Assembly (NCBI GenBank): GCA_030704615.1
Contig: CM060734.1
Location: 38,580,042-38,644,041, forward strand
Direction: 5' to 3'
Source: Takakia lepidozioides
Lineage: Eukaryota > Streptophyta > Takakiopsida > Takakiales > Takakiaceae
Length of the DNA: 64,000 nt
Numbering within the stretch: the stretch's first letter is position 1; every line of letters begins with the position of its first letter. The notes beneath the pieces are model-generated. The model saw nothing but the letters and a program-made list of their open reading frames with translations, had not been told where the DNA came from and made no database searches. Of this stretch, positions 34,807-44,690 are shown piece after piece. The position numbers and the translations under genes are program-made.

Positions 34807-36137
34807 TATCCTGCTTTGCTCCTTCTAGACAAGGAGAATCCATGGCCAAAACGTTGTAGAAAAAAAAACTATAAGCTCAAACAACACTTGTGTCACTCGA
34901 CTGGAAAGGGCAACTTCTCTGTCATGTTTGCTTTAGAGGAATATCATGAATTAAGGTTGTGAAGCCCAAGATTCCGGTGGAGGGGGTTTATTCCAGTGTT
35001 GGGCGGGGGTATATGTTGACATATATACCCGGCCAGGTAATAATCAAGGTATCATATTATTGAGACCCGCCACCCAAATTTTGGGTGGGCCCGACTTGAG
35101 TTGGAACCGGCGAGGACCATCTCGCCACTTACCTGGCCCAAGGTGGAACAGGCGGTGGGGGGGGGGGGCAACTTGGCTTACTACATGGAACCTAATTTGA
35201 ACCTTGAAAATCAGCCGAGTAGCAACTTTTGAACACGACCTTGAGATTTTATTACAATTGAGCCGCATTCATGGGTAGTAATTATGCAGCTGCATAGGGT
35301 CCGCATTTTAGAGGACTGTTAGTCAAAGGCTTTTGGAAGAAAAACCCAAAACCTTCCAAGCTCATACTATGGAGTTGCTCCTATCTCTTTTCTTTTTCTT
35401 TTTTTCCCTTTTGTGGTCCTCTTAATTGTGACTCTTTGGATTTATTTTTCTTTTTTCTTTTTTTCTTTCTGGTCCTCTTAAAATCTTAGTATATCATAAC
35501 TGAAAATCAAGTTAACAAGCGGCTCGTCGCGCGTAATAGCTCCTCCTTTTGGTGACTACCTATTAGAGTATTATGATGATGTTATATGTTGGTAGCAAGA
35601 AATGTAATTAGGTAATTTTAAAGCAATAAATACAGGTTTATGGTCCGTCCAATATGCTTATGTAACGTTGGTGACGTGCATTTGTCCAAACATGGTCTAG
35701 TTGAGATCCATAAATAGTAATAGAAAATATTGTTGGTTTTTTCAGTCGACTCGTAAAAGTTTTATATATGTCTATTTCTAAATAAATTCGTCGAATGAAG
35801 TATTGTATTAACATTCATTTTATTTAGTGTATCAAATATATTGTTTGTTATATTTGCATATCGTCTTGTAGTCATCTAAATCTCTAATCATCATCTAAAT
35901 CTTGTTGAAAAGGTTCTAAAACCTCAGTTGAATGCATGGGGGTAATGGATAATGAAACCGGCATACTGCTTGATTTTTTTTGTACAAGCTCGTTTGTGTC
36001 GATGAATAGTTAGAATTGTAAATTATAAATGATATTATATAAGAAATATATGATAAATAATAATGAAAATCTTAAGAGTATATGAAATATTTAAAAAATT
36101 TGATTTTACAACGTTAATGTTAGTAGATGTGAAATGG
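34807..36137. other. AT-rich intergenic DNA, no gene
   Basis: Contains a 13-14-base G run at about 35156-35169. A short sequence at about 34965-35012 recurs as parts of the inverted repeat at 51.2-51.6 kb. No coding pattern is visible. Confidence 0.5.
34965..35012. repeat. Copy of an interspersed repeat also seen at 51.2 and 51.6 kb
   Basis: AAGATTCCGGTGGAGGGGG plus the following CAGTGTTGGGCGGG words match, in reverse complement, the outer ends of the inverted-repeat arms at about 51190-51225 and 51605-51640. Confidence 0.6.
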
Positions 36138-36194
36138 TATATAAATTGATGGATTTAGAGGAACTTGAAGGGATCTAAGATCTGAAAAAACAAG
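36138..36194 (+). repeat. Direct repeat A, first copy
   Basis: About 57 bases beginning TATATAAATTGATGGAT and running to the CTGAAAAAAC word recur at 36593 with about ten differences. The surrounding DNA is very AT-rich. Spacing start to start is 455 bp. Confidence 0.75.
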
Positions 36195-36592
36195 AGATTT
36201 TAAAAAATATGAAAAATACGGACACTATTAGACTGAAAAAAATCCTTTCATAATTAAATACTTAAATCAAAATAAAAACCTATATTTATTTATATATAGA
36301 TATATAACAAATTTAAGAATAATTGGAAACTGATAAATATGAGTATTGTTTTTATAAAATAGATATATTGATTAATTATAATTTTGTTTTTAATGACAAC
36401 AATTTTGTTTTCAAGAAGATAACAACAAATTAACAACTAAATGAGTTTATAATAATTGTATTAACTTCTAAATATGAAAATATCAATACGATAAAGACTT
36501 AATATATTGAAATTAAATTTATTTATTTATTTATTTATAATAAAAAAAATATTTTAATTTACAACTTAATTATTTGAAAAACTAATTCTTCA

Positions 36593-36649
36593 TATATAAA
36601 TTGATGGATCTAAAGGGACCTGAAGGGATCTGAGATCTGAAAAAACTAA
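36593..36649 (+). repeat. Direct repeat A, second copy
   Basis: Second copy of the repeat at 36138. The sequence diverges directly after CTGAAAAAAC, where AT-rich DNA gives way to more balanced sequence. Confidence 0.75.
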
Positions 36650-36763
36650 AGGTTGTCACAGTGCATTACCTATGATCGCAGCTCGGCAGTGTGTACAAAC
36701 TGCCGCACTTTCTGCCAGGCTGTATGCATGCATCCAACCGCCCCAAGATGTGGACTTGCAATT

Positions 36764-37302
36764 GTCGTGCACCTAAGCATCGTGCCACAACATACATTGC
36801 TGTCCATCACACATTCTAAGCATACAATTCTAGAAAGTTATGCCACAATGATAATGGAAAGTGAACACAATGGAATCCCTCTACTCATGAATCCACTCAA
36901 TCACATAAACTAAGTCAAGCCAATTGCACCCTTGCTAAGGGAATCCACCCTACAAAGCCCTCACCACACTCCCTCTCAATACTTAGAGCTATGGAGGTGA
37001 GAGAGAGACTCATGGAGGCTCAACTACAAGAAGATGAGTCCTCCTCAACCCTCACAAGGGGAAAATCCATCCCCATGTCCCAAGTGAGGCTTGACACCTC
37101 ACTTGGCATATGAGACAATGAAGTCTCAACACGCAAAATATAAATACGAATATCTAAAGTGTCCTAGTTAACTAGAAATAGGTAATTCTAGTTAACCATG
37201 ACTAAAACCATGACAGCTGTCGTGCACCTAAGCATCGTGCCACAACATACATCGTTGTCCATCACACATTCTAAGCATACAATCCTAGAAAGCTATGCCA
37301 CA
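36764..37302 (-). repeat. Probable 3' LTR region of element 2, with internal direct repeat B
   Basis: On the minus strand a purine tract is followed by TGTGGCATAGC, the expected start of a 3' LTR at 37302. An 85-base segment (37219-37304) recurs at 36764-36849 with a few transitions. The far LTR edge could not be found because no matching 5' LTR is visible upstream of gag in the window. The two copies of B could alternatively be the ends of a small TRIM-like element, but no target duplication flanks them. Confidence 0.45.
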
Positions 37303-37320
37303 ATCGCCCCCTAGCTGGTG
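37303..37320 (-). other. Putative polypurine tract of element 2
   Basis: AGCTAGGGGGCGAT on the minus strand directly precedes TGTGGC. It lies about 240 bp downstream of the PHD-finger stop codon. Confidence 0.55.
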
Positions 37321-37573
37321 ATTAGGTCCCTCTAACACCGGATAGCCGACAAGTATCCATCTCAATAAAATCATTGTTTGGTCTTCAATCGCACAAGTCC
37401 CAACATCTAAAGTCGATAGATCAAGAGGCCGGGTGCAAAAGTAGCCCCATCATTAGTCGTCTTTCTACAATCCATGATCTTCAGTTAAGTATCCATGGCA
37501 TTGAAGCCCCACTAGCTAGGCCTTGGATCACTTGTCAGTCTCACCATTGTCATACCCACTACCTCTGTCCAAA

Positions 37574-37708
37574 ACATCGTGGACATAACCACTCTCCGCT
37601 AGCAACCTCCTCAAATGGCGGTGTTAAACATCTTATGTGCCACCCCCTTGAGCATTTGTCACACACCAACATGGTTGCGGCACCACCAGCATGCCCACAT
37701 AGTACGCA
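37574..37708 (-). other. PHD finger at the C-terminus of the element 2 integrase
   Basis: The frame ending at 37559 holds C-X2-C, 11 residues, C-X2-C, 4 residues, H-X2-C, 14 residues, C-X2-C (CVLC ... CDKC-SRGW-HIRC ... CPRC). All eight zinc ligands of a Cys4-His-Cys3 PHD finger and the typical tryptophan before the last pair are intact. Upstream in the same frame are the integrase barrel words VILRVREVLPSGVLILEGRD and KDHVRNCAPCHLP. PHD fingers usually read the histone H3 tail, so by analogy with chromodomains it could guide integration; that role is inference. Confidence 0.9.
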
Positions 37709-38900
37709 ACGCAACCCTGCAAGTACCACCGCAAGGTTAGGATCTATCCTCTCATCCACATGTGGGAGGTGACATGGCGCACAATTGCGCACATGGTCCT
37801 TCCATACCATGCCATCTCGACCTTCCAGAATCAACACTCCTGAAGGTAACACCTCCCTGACCCTTAGAATCACACATCATGTTGTGACATCCAAGGTCGT
37901 AGGTGCTGTCTGCTACAGACACACATAGTCTCCAGGGTTGAATCTCCGAACATCCGGTCGCTATCCGCCTCCACGTATGGTGACATACCTCAATGTGTTT
38001 TGGTGTTGGGCAATAGTAAGGTTCTCAAAAACCATAGGCATGACTCTCTTGAACAACTCTGCCCGGTGGTCACACGCTTGTGTCCACACATTTGGATCAT
38101 CAAGGTCAAGGACTACTGCAGCCTCCCTGCAAATAGGCAAATCTGGCTCTCGGCCGAAGAGAAGAAAGTAAGGTGAGAAGGAGGCAAGTGATGCTTCGTT
38201 TGCTGAACCTGTAGCCCATAGCCAACCAAGGTAGCTGAAGGTCCCAATCTCCCAGGTGTCCCTTCTGCAAACCGTACTTGCGCAAACCCCTCTTGACTGT
38301 CTGAACAACTCTCTCCGCCAAGTCATCAGCCTCGGGATGATCCCGAGAAATAGTGCAGTGATCTATCAAAGCTTGCTCACACAAAGCCTGAAACTCCCCC
38401 AAGAACTATCTCCCCTGGTCCATGATTACCTCGGCTGACGCACCAAATTGGCTAAGCACTCGATCTAAGAATGCATACGCAGCCCCCTCACTTGCCTTGT
38501 CAGGCAATGACACCAGCTCAATCCATTTGGAGAAGTATTCCACCATCACCAGCACATATTTGTTGTGACGCATCGTCAGTGACAATGGTCCCGCGAAGTC
38601 AAGACTCCATCAATATCCCAATCCCATGATGGGTAAAGGATGCAATTGTGGAGTAGGTGCATTAAATGAAGCACGCACCTATCACACACCATGCACATTG
38701 TCACTAACTGTTGCACATCTGTGTGCATGCCCCGCCACCAATACTGCCCTTGCAGCAAACTATAAGTGCGCCGCATCCCAAAATGTCCCAACTCCTCATG
38801 GGCATGGCGTACCAATCGCGCTCGTTGTGTTGGATGAGGCACAATCCTCACTCGTCCATCCTCCCATATTCAGAGAAGGTGAGTCCCCTCCCACTTAAAC
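37709..38900 (-). pseudogene. Element 2 integrase
   Basis: The zinc-binding HHCC region is in the frame 38576-38851 (HAHEELGHFGMRRTY and CMVCDRC). The catalytic core follows: DFAGP just below 38600, a second aspartate in IMDQGR followed by a stop, and the glutamate in HPEADDLAERVVQ near 38330. SPYFLLFGREPDLP belongs to the C-terminal part. The stop after MDQGR, further TAG and TGA codons near 37890-37920 and frame changes break it. Confidence 0.85.
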
Positions 38901-39127
38901 CTCTTGGCCCGTTGTAGGATCCGATCTCTCTTCTTAACAGTCACACTGGCTGCTGTCTCTCAGGTACGAAGGTAGGCCAACACTGTTGCATCTTCATGCA
39001 CATCCTTAGCACCACCAAGCTCCTCATTGATCTCTGGATCGTCATGCACACTATCTCCATGACCAATCACATGGGATGGACCAGCTTGAGCTCCCATTGC
39101 TAGAATGCACAAAAAGGTAGATGCATG

Positions 39128-39727
39128 TCATCCTGGCACCATCTCCTCATCTGTCTCACCATGCCACCGAGCTTCAGTATCATCATGTTCGCTCATGCAT
39201 GGATTACGACTCAACCCGTCTGCATCCCGATTGACTACACCGGCTTGATGCACCACCTGGAAGTCATACTCTTGAAGAATAAGTGCAAGCTTCCCTGTAA
39301 GCTTGTTTGACTCCATCAACCACTTCAATGGTTGGTGATCCCTGACAAGGGTGAAGAGATTATCATAGAGGTAGCATCTAAAATGTGCCATTGCCCATAC
39401 TGCAGCTAGACACTCCCCTTCATATGAACTATATTTCGCCTCAACATCATTATTCGAGCGGCTAACATATGCCACTACGAACTCTCTTCCCTCATCATCC
39501 ACATGTGTTGGCATTGCTCCAATCCCCAGCATACTCCAATCCGTATGTAGCTGGAAAGGCCGCCTCAAAACAGGTGCAGAAGTTAATCGAGCCTTAAGTT
39601 CCTCAAAGGCTTCATCCTGCTCCTCCTCCCACTGCCACTCCTGACCCACCTTGGTCAACTTAGTAATAACCTTTGCAATGCTGCTAAATCCCTTGACAAA
39701 CCGTCGATAGTAGTTTGCCAATCCCAT
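39128..39727 (-). pseudogene. Element 2 RT thumb/connection and RNase H
   Basis: One open frame with ANYYRRFVKGFSSIA, QDEAFEELKARLTSAPVL, the RNase H nucleophile region LHTDWSMLGIGAM, YSSYEGECLAAVWA, and HQAGVVNRDADGLSRNP, which usually ends RNase H in gypsy pol. It is joined to the RT frame only through a frameshift near 39730. Confidence 0.9.
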
Positions 39728-40898
39728 GAAAGTGAACTCTGCTAATATCTATGGGGCGTGGAATGCGTGCAATGGCCTCCACCTTCGTCTTTTGAACACC
39801 CAATCCTCCAGGGTATATCATGTGGCCCAGATACTCAATCTGGCTGTGCAATTTCAACCCATGCGTTCTCAAGCGTTCAAACACCACCTGAAGGTGTCTC
39901 TCATGCTCCTCAACCGTGGCACTAAAGATGATGATATCATCAATGTAGCACCGGATAAAGTCTAGCCCCACAAGAATCTTATCTATGACCCTCTGAAACT
40001 CTAAAGGAGCATCTTTCAACCCAAACGGTAGGAACCGCCATTGGTACAAGCAATCCTTCCCATGTTTGTCAATCCCCCATAATGTCGTCTTTTGCTTGTC
40101 AGCCTCTTTGATTGGCAACTGGTAGTAACCGGATCGCAAGTCCAATGTGCTAAACACCTTTGCATGCCCAATGGCATCAAAAATCTCCTCTGGAGTTGGC
40201 ATGGCATATCTATCAGACTTAGTCTGATGGTTCACAGGACGGTAGTCCCCACACATCCTCTTTTGGGCATGGGTTGTGTTCAATTGCAGGAGTAAGAATC
40301 TGTGATAAGCTGCACACTAAGAGTTTGGGTGGCGTAGAGATAGTAGAAAGGTGCTTTATTGGCAGCTGCATAACTAGAACCTTGGACTGGGGTCTATGGC
40401 CTTTACATCTAATGTCGGCTTATGTGTTGCCCTTCGGCAGTGTCCCTTGAGCCAATTGCCATAGATATCCTTCTTAGCTGGTATCACCGTTGCCGAGGCA
40501 TACTCCCCACCTGACAACTCCACCAATCCAGCTTCGAACAACTCCATAGTCCGTGACTGGATCAAAATCCTCTCCATGTCACTATACCTGTAGGGCCTTC
40601 GAATAATTGGCGTGTCACTTGCCAAATGAATACAAATCTTCTGGCCCTTCAAATTCCCCAAATCCTTCAAACCGAAGGTAAAGCAATTTCTATAAGCCTT
40701 TAGAAATCGCTGGATCCTCCATCTCTCTCCTCCAGTGACTGTAGGTCCGATATCTGGTTCCGAATTGTCCTCAGTGACTGCAACCTTGGGTTCGGCGTGA
40801 TGCCTCTGATAGAGCTGGCACAGCTGTAGTGCCGGTGGCAAACCCCATTGCGTGTTCTCACTCATCCGCATTGGGCTCCACCAATTGCTGTAGCACAT
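39684..40898 (-). pseudogene. Element 2 reverse transcriptase
   Basis: The upstream half (40453-40898) carries the pre-RT and first RT block: KGQKICIHLASDTPIIRRPY, SGGEYASATVIPAKKD. The downstream half carries MCGDYRPVN, VFSTLDLRSGYYQLP, WRFLPFGLKDAP and the active site YIDD at 39936-39947. The two halves are separated by the 165-bp insertion 40288-40452 that cuts between KKDIYGNW and the MCGDYRPVN block. Confidence 0.9.
40288..40452. mobile_element. 165-bp insertion in element 2 RT, flanked by 7-bp duplication
   Basis: CAATTGC occurs at 40281-40287 and 40453-40459, exactly bordering the sequence that interrupts conserved RT. On the minus strand the insert contains AATAAAGCACC, a polyadenylation-like word. 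It encodes nothing recognisable and has no terminal inverted repeats that I can see. A retroposed fragment or small non-autonomous element fits. Confidence 0.6.
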
Positions 40899-41690
40899 TG
40901 TCTCAAATCAACCCAAGACCATTGTCTCAAAAAGCATGAGACGAGGGAAATCTCATGAGTGTAGGCAAGGCTGTACGTGGCTGCCCCACTCAATTGACCA
41001 CCGTCAAATTAGGTGGACGGTCATCATGTCGCACCCTTTGTGGTTGTTTCCCTTGGTCCAAAATGCCCTCAACCGTGAGATTGGGTGGCCGTTGAATGGA
41101 ATTGTATGCTCTCTTGAGCAGCTCTGGTGGTGCAAGATTGGTCCACCACAATCGAGGTCGATGCGCCCGTGATCCCACCGCTGCTGCATCCAATAGCACG
41201 ACCGATCCAATCCACGACCGCACCTGATGCACATTAGTCATAACTTTGGCCCGAGAATCCCCCATGAGAGGAACATTCTCCAAAATGTAAGCTGGAGGTT
41301 GCACTTGCCTCACTTGCAAGTCACGCAACACTCGCAACATCTCACAAAACAGATGCGACCTTGCATCATGCAAACCATTACCATGACCTGCGGGAGAATG
41401 TCCTTGGCAAGGCTACCCTGCTATCACCAAGTCAATGGGACCATGCCGGTCCAAATCCTCCACCCCCAGCAAGGTAATGTCTGCTGGCAAGGCTTTTGAT
41501 ACCCTTGAATTGCTAAGAGAGACAACAACTCAGGATACCGGTGTGTGAGCAAGGCATGTGGCGCATAGAAATACGCCGAGCAATCTCATCCTTCTGCGTA
41601 CTTTAATCCTAGCTTGCAACACTCCTGCAAGCCCAGTGCTCATGCCTCCAAACACTTCTAGCAAACAAATCTCTGAGTCAGGTGGTTGCT
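40800..41690 (-). pseudogene. Cytosine-5 DNA methyltransferase domain inside element 2 gag-pol
   Basis: Motifs occur in canonical, non-permuted order on the minus strand. Motif I: LLEVFGGMSTGLAGVLQA at about 41610-41668. Motif IV: PCQG with the catalytic cysteine at 41401-41412, preceded by IDLVIAG and a TAG (41413-41415). Motif VI: ENVP at 41269-41280. Motif VIII: RAHRPRLWWTN at about 41137-41169. Motif X-like: EHAMGFATGTT near 40840-40857. The target-recognition segment between VIII and X is short, which recalls DNMT3/DRM-type enzymes rather than MET1 or CMT. At least one frame change after motif I and several stops make this copy inactive. It sits between protease and reverse transcriptase, so it was part of the polyprotein. 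Confidence 0.87.
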
Positions 41691-41885
41691 AGGTAATGGG
41701 CACTGTGTCCAATGGAGCTAACTGAGGAGGTCCCTGGAGGCGATGTCACTGAATTCCCCTCACCCACCAATGGAAAGGCCTCCTGCCATGCTTGCTGCAC
41801 ACACTCGCATGCTACTCGATGCAAATTCCCAACTGTACCCCCACAGTGAGCTATGCATAGGCACATGAGGAAGCAACTCAGCCTT

Positions 41886-42672
41886 CTATGCCAATTGCTT
41901 GTCCTCATCAGGTGGTATTCTATCATCAGCATGGCTATTGCCCTCCAAGAGCTCACCACCCCAAGCCACCACCCCTGATAATGTAGCCAATGTGGGCATC
42001 ATGTTCCTATGATCCACCGCTACATTCCCAATAAACCGCACTGGGAACAGTGCACGTCGGCCATCTCCTGACTGCCACTCCGGCCTGTAGGATGTCGTTT
42101 CCTCCCAAAAGTCCAGAGTAAATCCCATGGAATACAACACAGCCCCACCAACAAGCACATCATATGACATCGCGTCCGTAACAATGGCTTTAGCTCTCAT
42201 GACTGAGCCGTCCGTAGGATGATCCGGCTGCAATCGAATGAAGAGTTTATGGCGTGTAATCCCTCGCGCCTTCTCTGAACCACCTAAAAATGTCTGAATC
42301 TGGAAAGGGCAAGGCTCCAAACAATACTCGCAGTGGCCTATACCTCCTCCCGGTTGGGCCACCAACTGAAACACTCTATCCTGCTTGTCCACCAGGACTA
42401 CCCCAGGAGTCATCATGCTGCGCTCAATGGCTGGCCTAGCTGACAACTTCTGCAACCGTGCAGCTGCCGCTTGCCATGGCGCAGCTGTGGCTGATTTCAC
42501 CCTCGAATCTAAGGCATCCATAGACTGCACCATCTGCTATCCCTGCAGATAGTGTCGATGCATCACCACTCTCACAGAGTTTAGCTGCTAGTCTAAACAC
42601 AACAGCTGGCCGAATCCCCGTCATTGCAAAAAACAATGGAGCTTGACAAACCGCCGTAGCCGCCCCCAACAA
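41886..42672 (-). pseudogene. Element 2 protease-like region
   Basis: Two overlapping frames. One carries a retroviral-protease-like continuation: PCPFQIQTFLGGSEKARGIT, AIVTDAMSYDVLVGGAVLYS (the ILG/DVLVG-type element) and SMGFTLDFWEE. The catalytic Asp-Ser/Thr-Gly is not visible in a clean frame and may be lost near 42400. Placement between gag and methyltransferase supports the assignment. Confidence 0.6.
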
Positions 42673-42689
42673 TGTACTGGCTGCATTTT

Positions 42690-43280
42690 GCTATGCAGCA
42701 CCACCCACTGGCATTTCCTGAGCCATGTCAACTCTCCCCATTGGCACTCTTGCAGGCTCTACCTCTGACACACTTGGACGAGCCGACACCATCGATGGTG
42801 TGGTTGGCACTGTCTCGGCCCATGTGAAAGACTGGGGAAGCCTTGTCTGTCGACTTGCTTCCCCTCTCTGGGGATCAAAATCCATATCTGCTCCCCTTGG
42901 CTCAGGAGCACGAGTTGTTGCTCGAGTGACAACAGCTGCAGAGTCCATATGCAATGGTCTTGCAAGTGCGGCTCCACACATGAAGCCCATACCAATCTGG
43001 TCTTCCTTAGGCATATGAGGTTGTGCAAGTGGAGCTTGAGCCTCAAGCCTTGGGCTGGTGCAACATGAGTAGTGGCCATGGCAGCAAGACGTTGCTCTAG
43101 CTGGGCAAGTCTATCCACCATGCCTTGGTCTTGACCTTGACCCTGACCATGTGCTCCTTGGTGTTGCTTACGACCTCCACCACAACCTCTGCCTCCTCTA
43201 CCTCTCTGAGCTACATTGCCTCGTCCTTGGCCACCATTGTTCCATTGGAACTGGCCTGGTCGTAGCTCAGGATGCAGGTC
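42690..43280 (-). pseudogene. Element 2 gag C-terminal, glycine/arginine/glutamine-rich region
   Basis: The minus strand reads an RG- and GQ-rich stretch (GRGNVAQRGRGGRGCGGG, then GQGQGQDQG) followed by a coiled-coil-like DRLAQLEQRLAAMA. Such basic low-complexity regions bind RNA in place of a zinc knuckle. No CCHC knuckle was seen. The frame shifts from the capsid frame at the stop at 43281. Confidence 0.6.
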
Positions 43281-43910
43281 TTAACAATGGGCCTCCCCAT
43301 GCCTCAAACTCTCAGTAGGCTTTCGCTGGAACTCTTGCAAACTCCGCAACTTCTCCGTTCTCACCCCTTGGTAGTTCCTTCTCAACTCTTGGAAGAACTC
43401 CACAATTGGGTTGAAGGCAGGCATAGGTGTTGGTGCAATGGCAGGAGCTACAGTGGATGTCCCAACTAATCCTGATTCACTTGTTCCACTGCTGCTTGCA
43501 GAAGCCGTTGGTGTAGCTGCTGTCGTTGTTGTCGTGGATCTTGCTGCTGTGCCCCTAGTAATGGAGACATAGTCAGGTGACCAATATTGTCGCCACTCCT
43601 CAATCTCCACCTCATTTCCCCGCCTAAATTCATGGTAGTCGTCCATGGGCGGCCCTTCAAGGTGCTGGAATAGCTCCTTCCACGCCATAAAAGGCGTAAA
43701 CAATTGTGGATTACGCATTTGCTGCAAATCACACCAACTATCAAACTCCTGTATGAAGTCATCAAGCTCGATGGTGCCCACAGCTCCAGAGTACCTACGT
43801 AGCCCCTTGGTAGCTCCATACATCTCCTCCATCGTGTCCCACAACAATGGTACGGAAATGGCTTGCACCCTCGGCGAGAATCCTCCTGACTCCGAGTCTG
43901 ACTTCTCCAT
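43281..43910 (-). pseudogene. Element 2 gag (capsid-like) region
   Basis: The frame opens with MEKSDSESGGFSPRV (ATG near 43910). It holds LRRYSGAVGTIELDDFIQEF, FMAWKELFQHLEGPP and an acidic-to-serine-rich tail. A short helical retrotransposon gag is the natural reading from its position at the head of the element; sequence similarity to element 1 gag is not evident. It stops at 43281 just before the RG-rich part. Confidence 0.65.
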
Positions 43911-44690
43911 GATGTTGGATTTCAAGAGCAAGGCACTAACTCAACTTCATGGAGACAATCAAAGCGGGATCAATTTCTCAGAAGACACCGGAGGTGAAGG
44001 TGGCCTAAACCACACACCTCGTCTTGTGTACCCACTAGTATTGCTGGTGCTCGCACCGGCACTCCCCTCAGCAACTGGTGGCACCTCCGTGATGAAAACT
44101 CACAACCACACCTATTGTAAACATGTCTCTAATCCCCCTCTCCACAAGGTAACCGGGTAGAGAACCTGTTGCGGCCTATGGCTTAGACTAGTATTAGGTT
44201 CGTAACATAAACCTGCATCTGCATCTGCATCCACCGCAAACACTCATATGGTCTGCTGGTCATCAACCCAGCCTCACCATAAGATAAACTATGATGGTCT
44301 GACTAGTCGTCACCCCAGCCTCACCACCGACAGCACGCTCTAGGATTGGCCGGTGATCAAATCCGGACCAACCTCCTATGAAAACAAGCGCCCACACAAA
44401 ACTGACATGGCGCACAGTCAAGCATGCAGATGTGGGGGGGATCCAAACACAAGAAAATCAAGACAGTAACTCCCCCACACCAAAAAATATTCCACAGTGT
44501 CGCTCCTGCAAGGACACCCCAGCCCAAACCCGGACTGACTCTTGCCTCTACCTACACAGAGGTGTTGGCCTACACAGAGGGTGGAAGACTACGGGGAAGA
44601 TAGACTAAAGCAATTCCTAATCCCAGAATGCTCTCATCCCACTAGTCTCCCCGTATCTCTAAACGCTCTTGCTCATGACCAACAAACAGG
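43911..44690. other. Upstream region of element 2, no gene; 5' LTR not recognised
   Basis: The leader of element 2 should lie here on the minus strand. I find no copy of the TGTGGCATAGC LTR start and no initiator-Met tRNA primer site. A short GCATCT repeat occurs at about 44213-44230. Short open frames only. Confidence 0.4.

Larger units (their letters stand above)
37304..43910 (-). mobile_element. Ty3/gypsy element with C5 DNA methyltransferase and PHD finger (element 2)
   Basis: Minus-strand order: gag, basic RG-rich linker, protease-like region, cytosine-5 DNA methyltransferase, reverse transcriptase, RNase H, integrase, PHD finger. Stops, at least one frameshift (near 39730) and a 165-bp insertion disable it. 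It is not closely related to element 1: gag, protease and the C-terminal module are all different. I recall published reports of cytosine methyltransferases captured by eukaryotic retrotransposons, including gypsy elements of a charophyte alga; this looks like the same kind of element in a land plant. The 5' LTR was not found. Confidence 0.88.

Noticed and set aside
36764-37304. Complete TRIM-type mini-retrotransposon
   Set aside because: The 85-bp terminal repeats fit in size, but the flanking bases show no target duplication, and the right copy abuts a purine tract that better fits the 3' LTR of element 2.
37374-37772. Plus-strand 132-codon frame
   Set aside because: Antisense shadow of the integrase/PHD region.
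40800-41690. The methyltransferase segment as an independent host gene (DRM/CMT/MET)
   Set aside because: It has no introns, lies in line with protease and RT on the same strand, and its motif order differs from DRM2-type enzymes.
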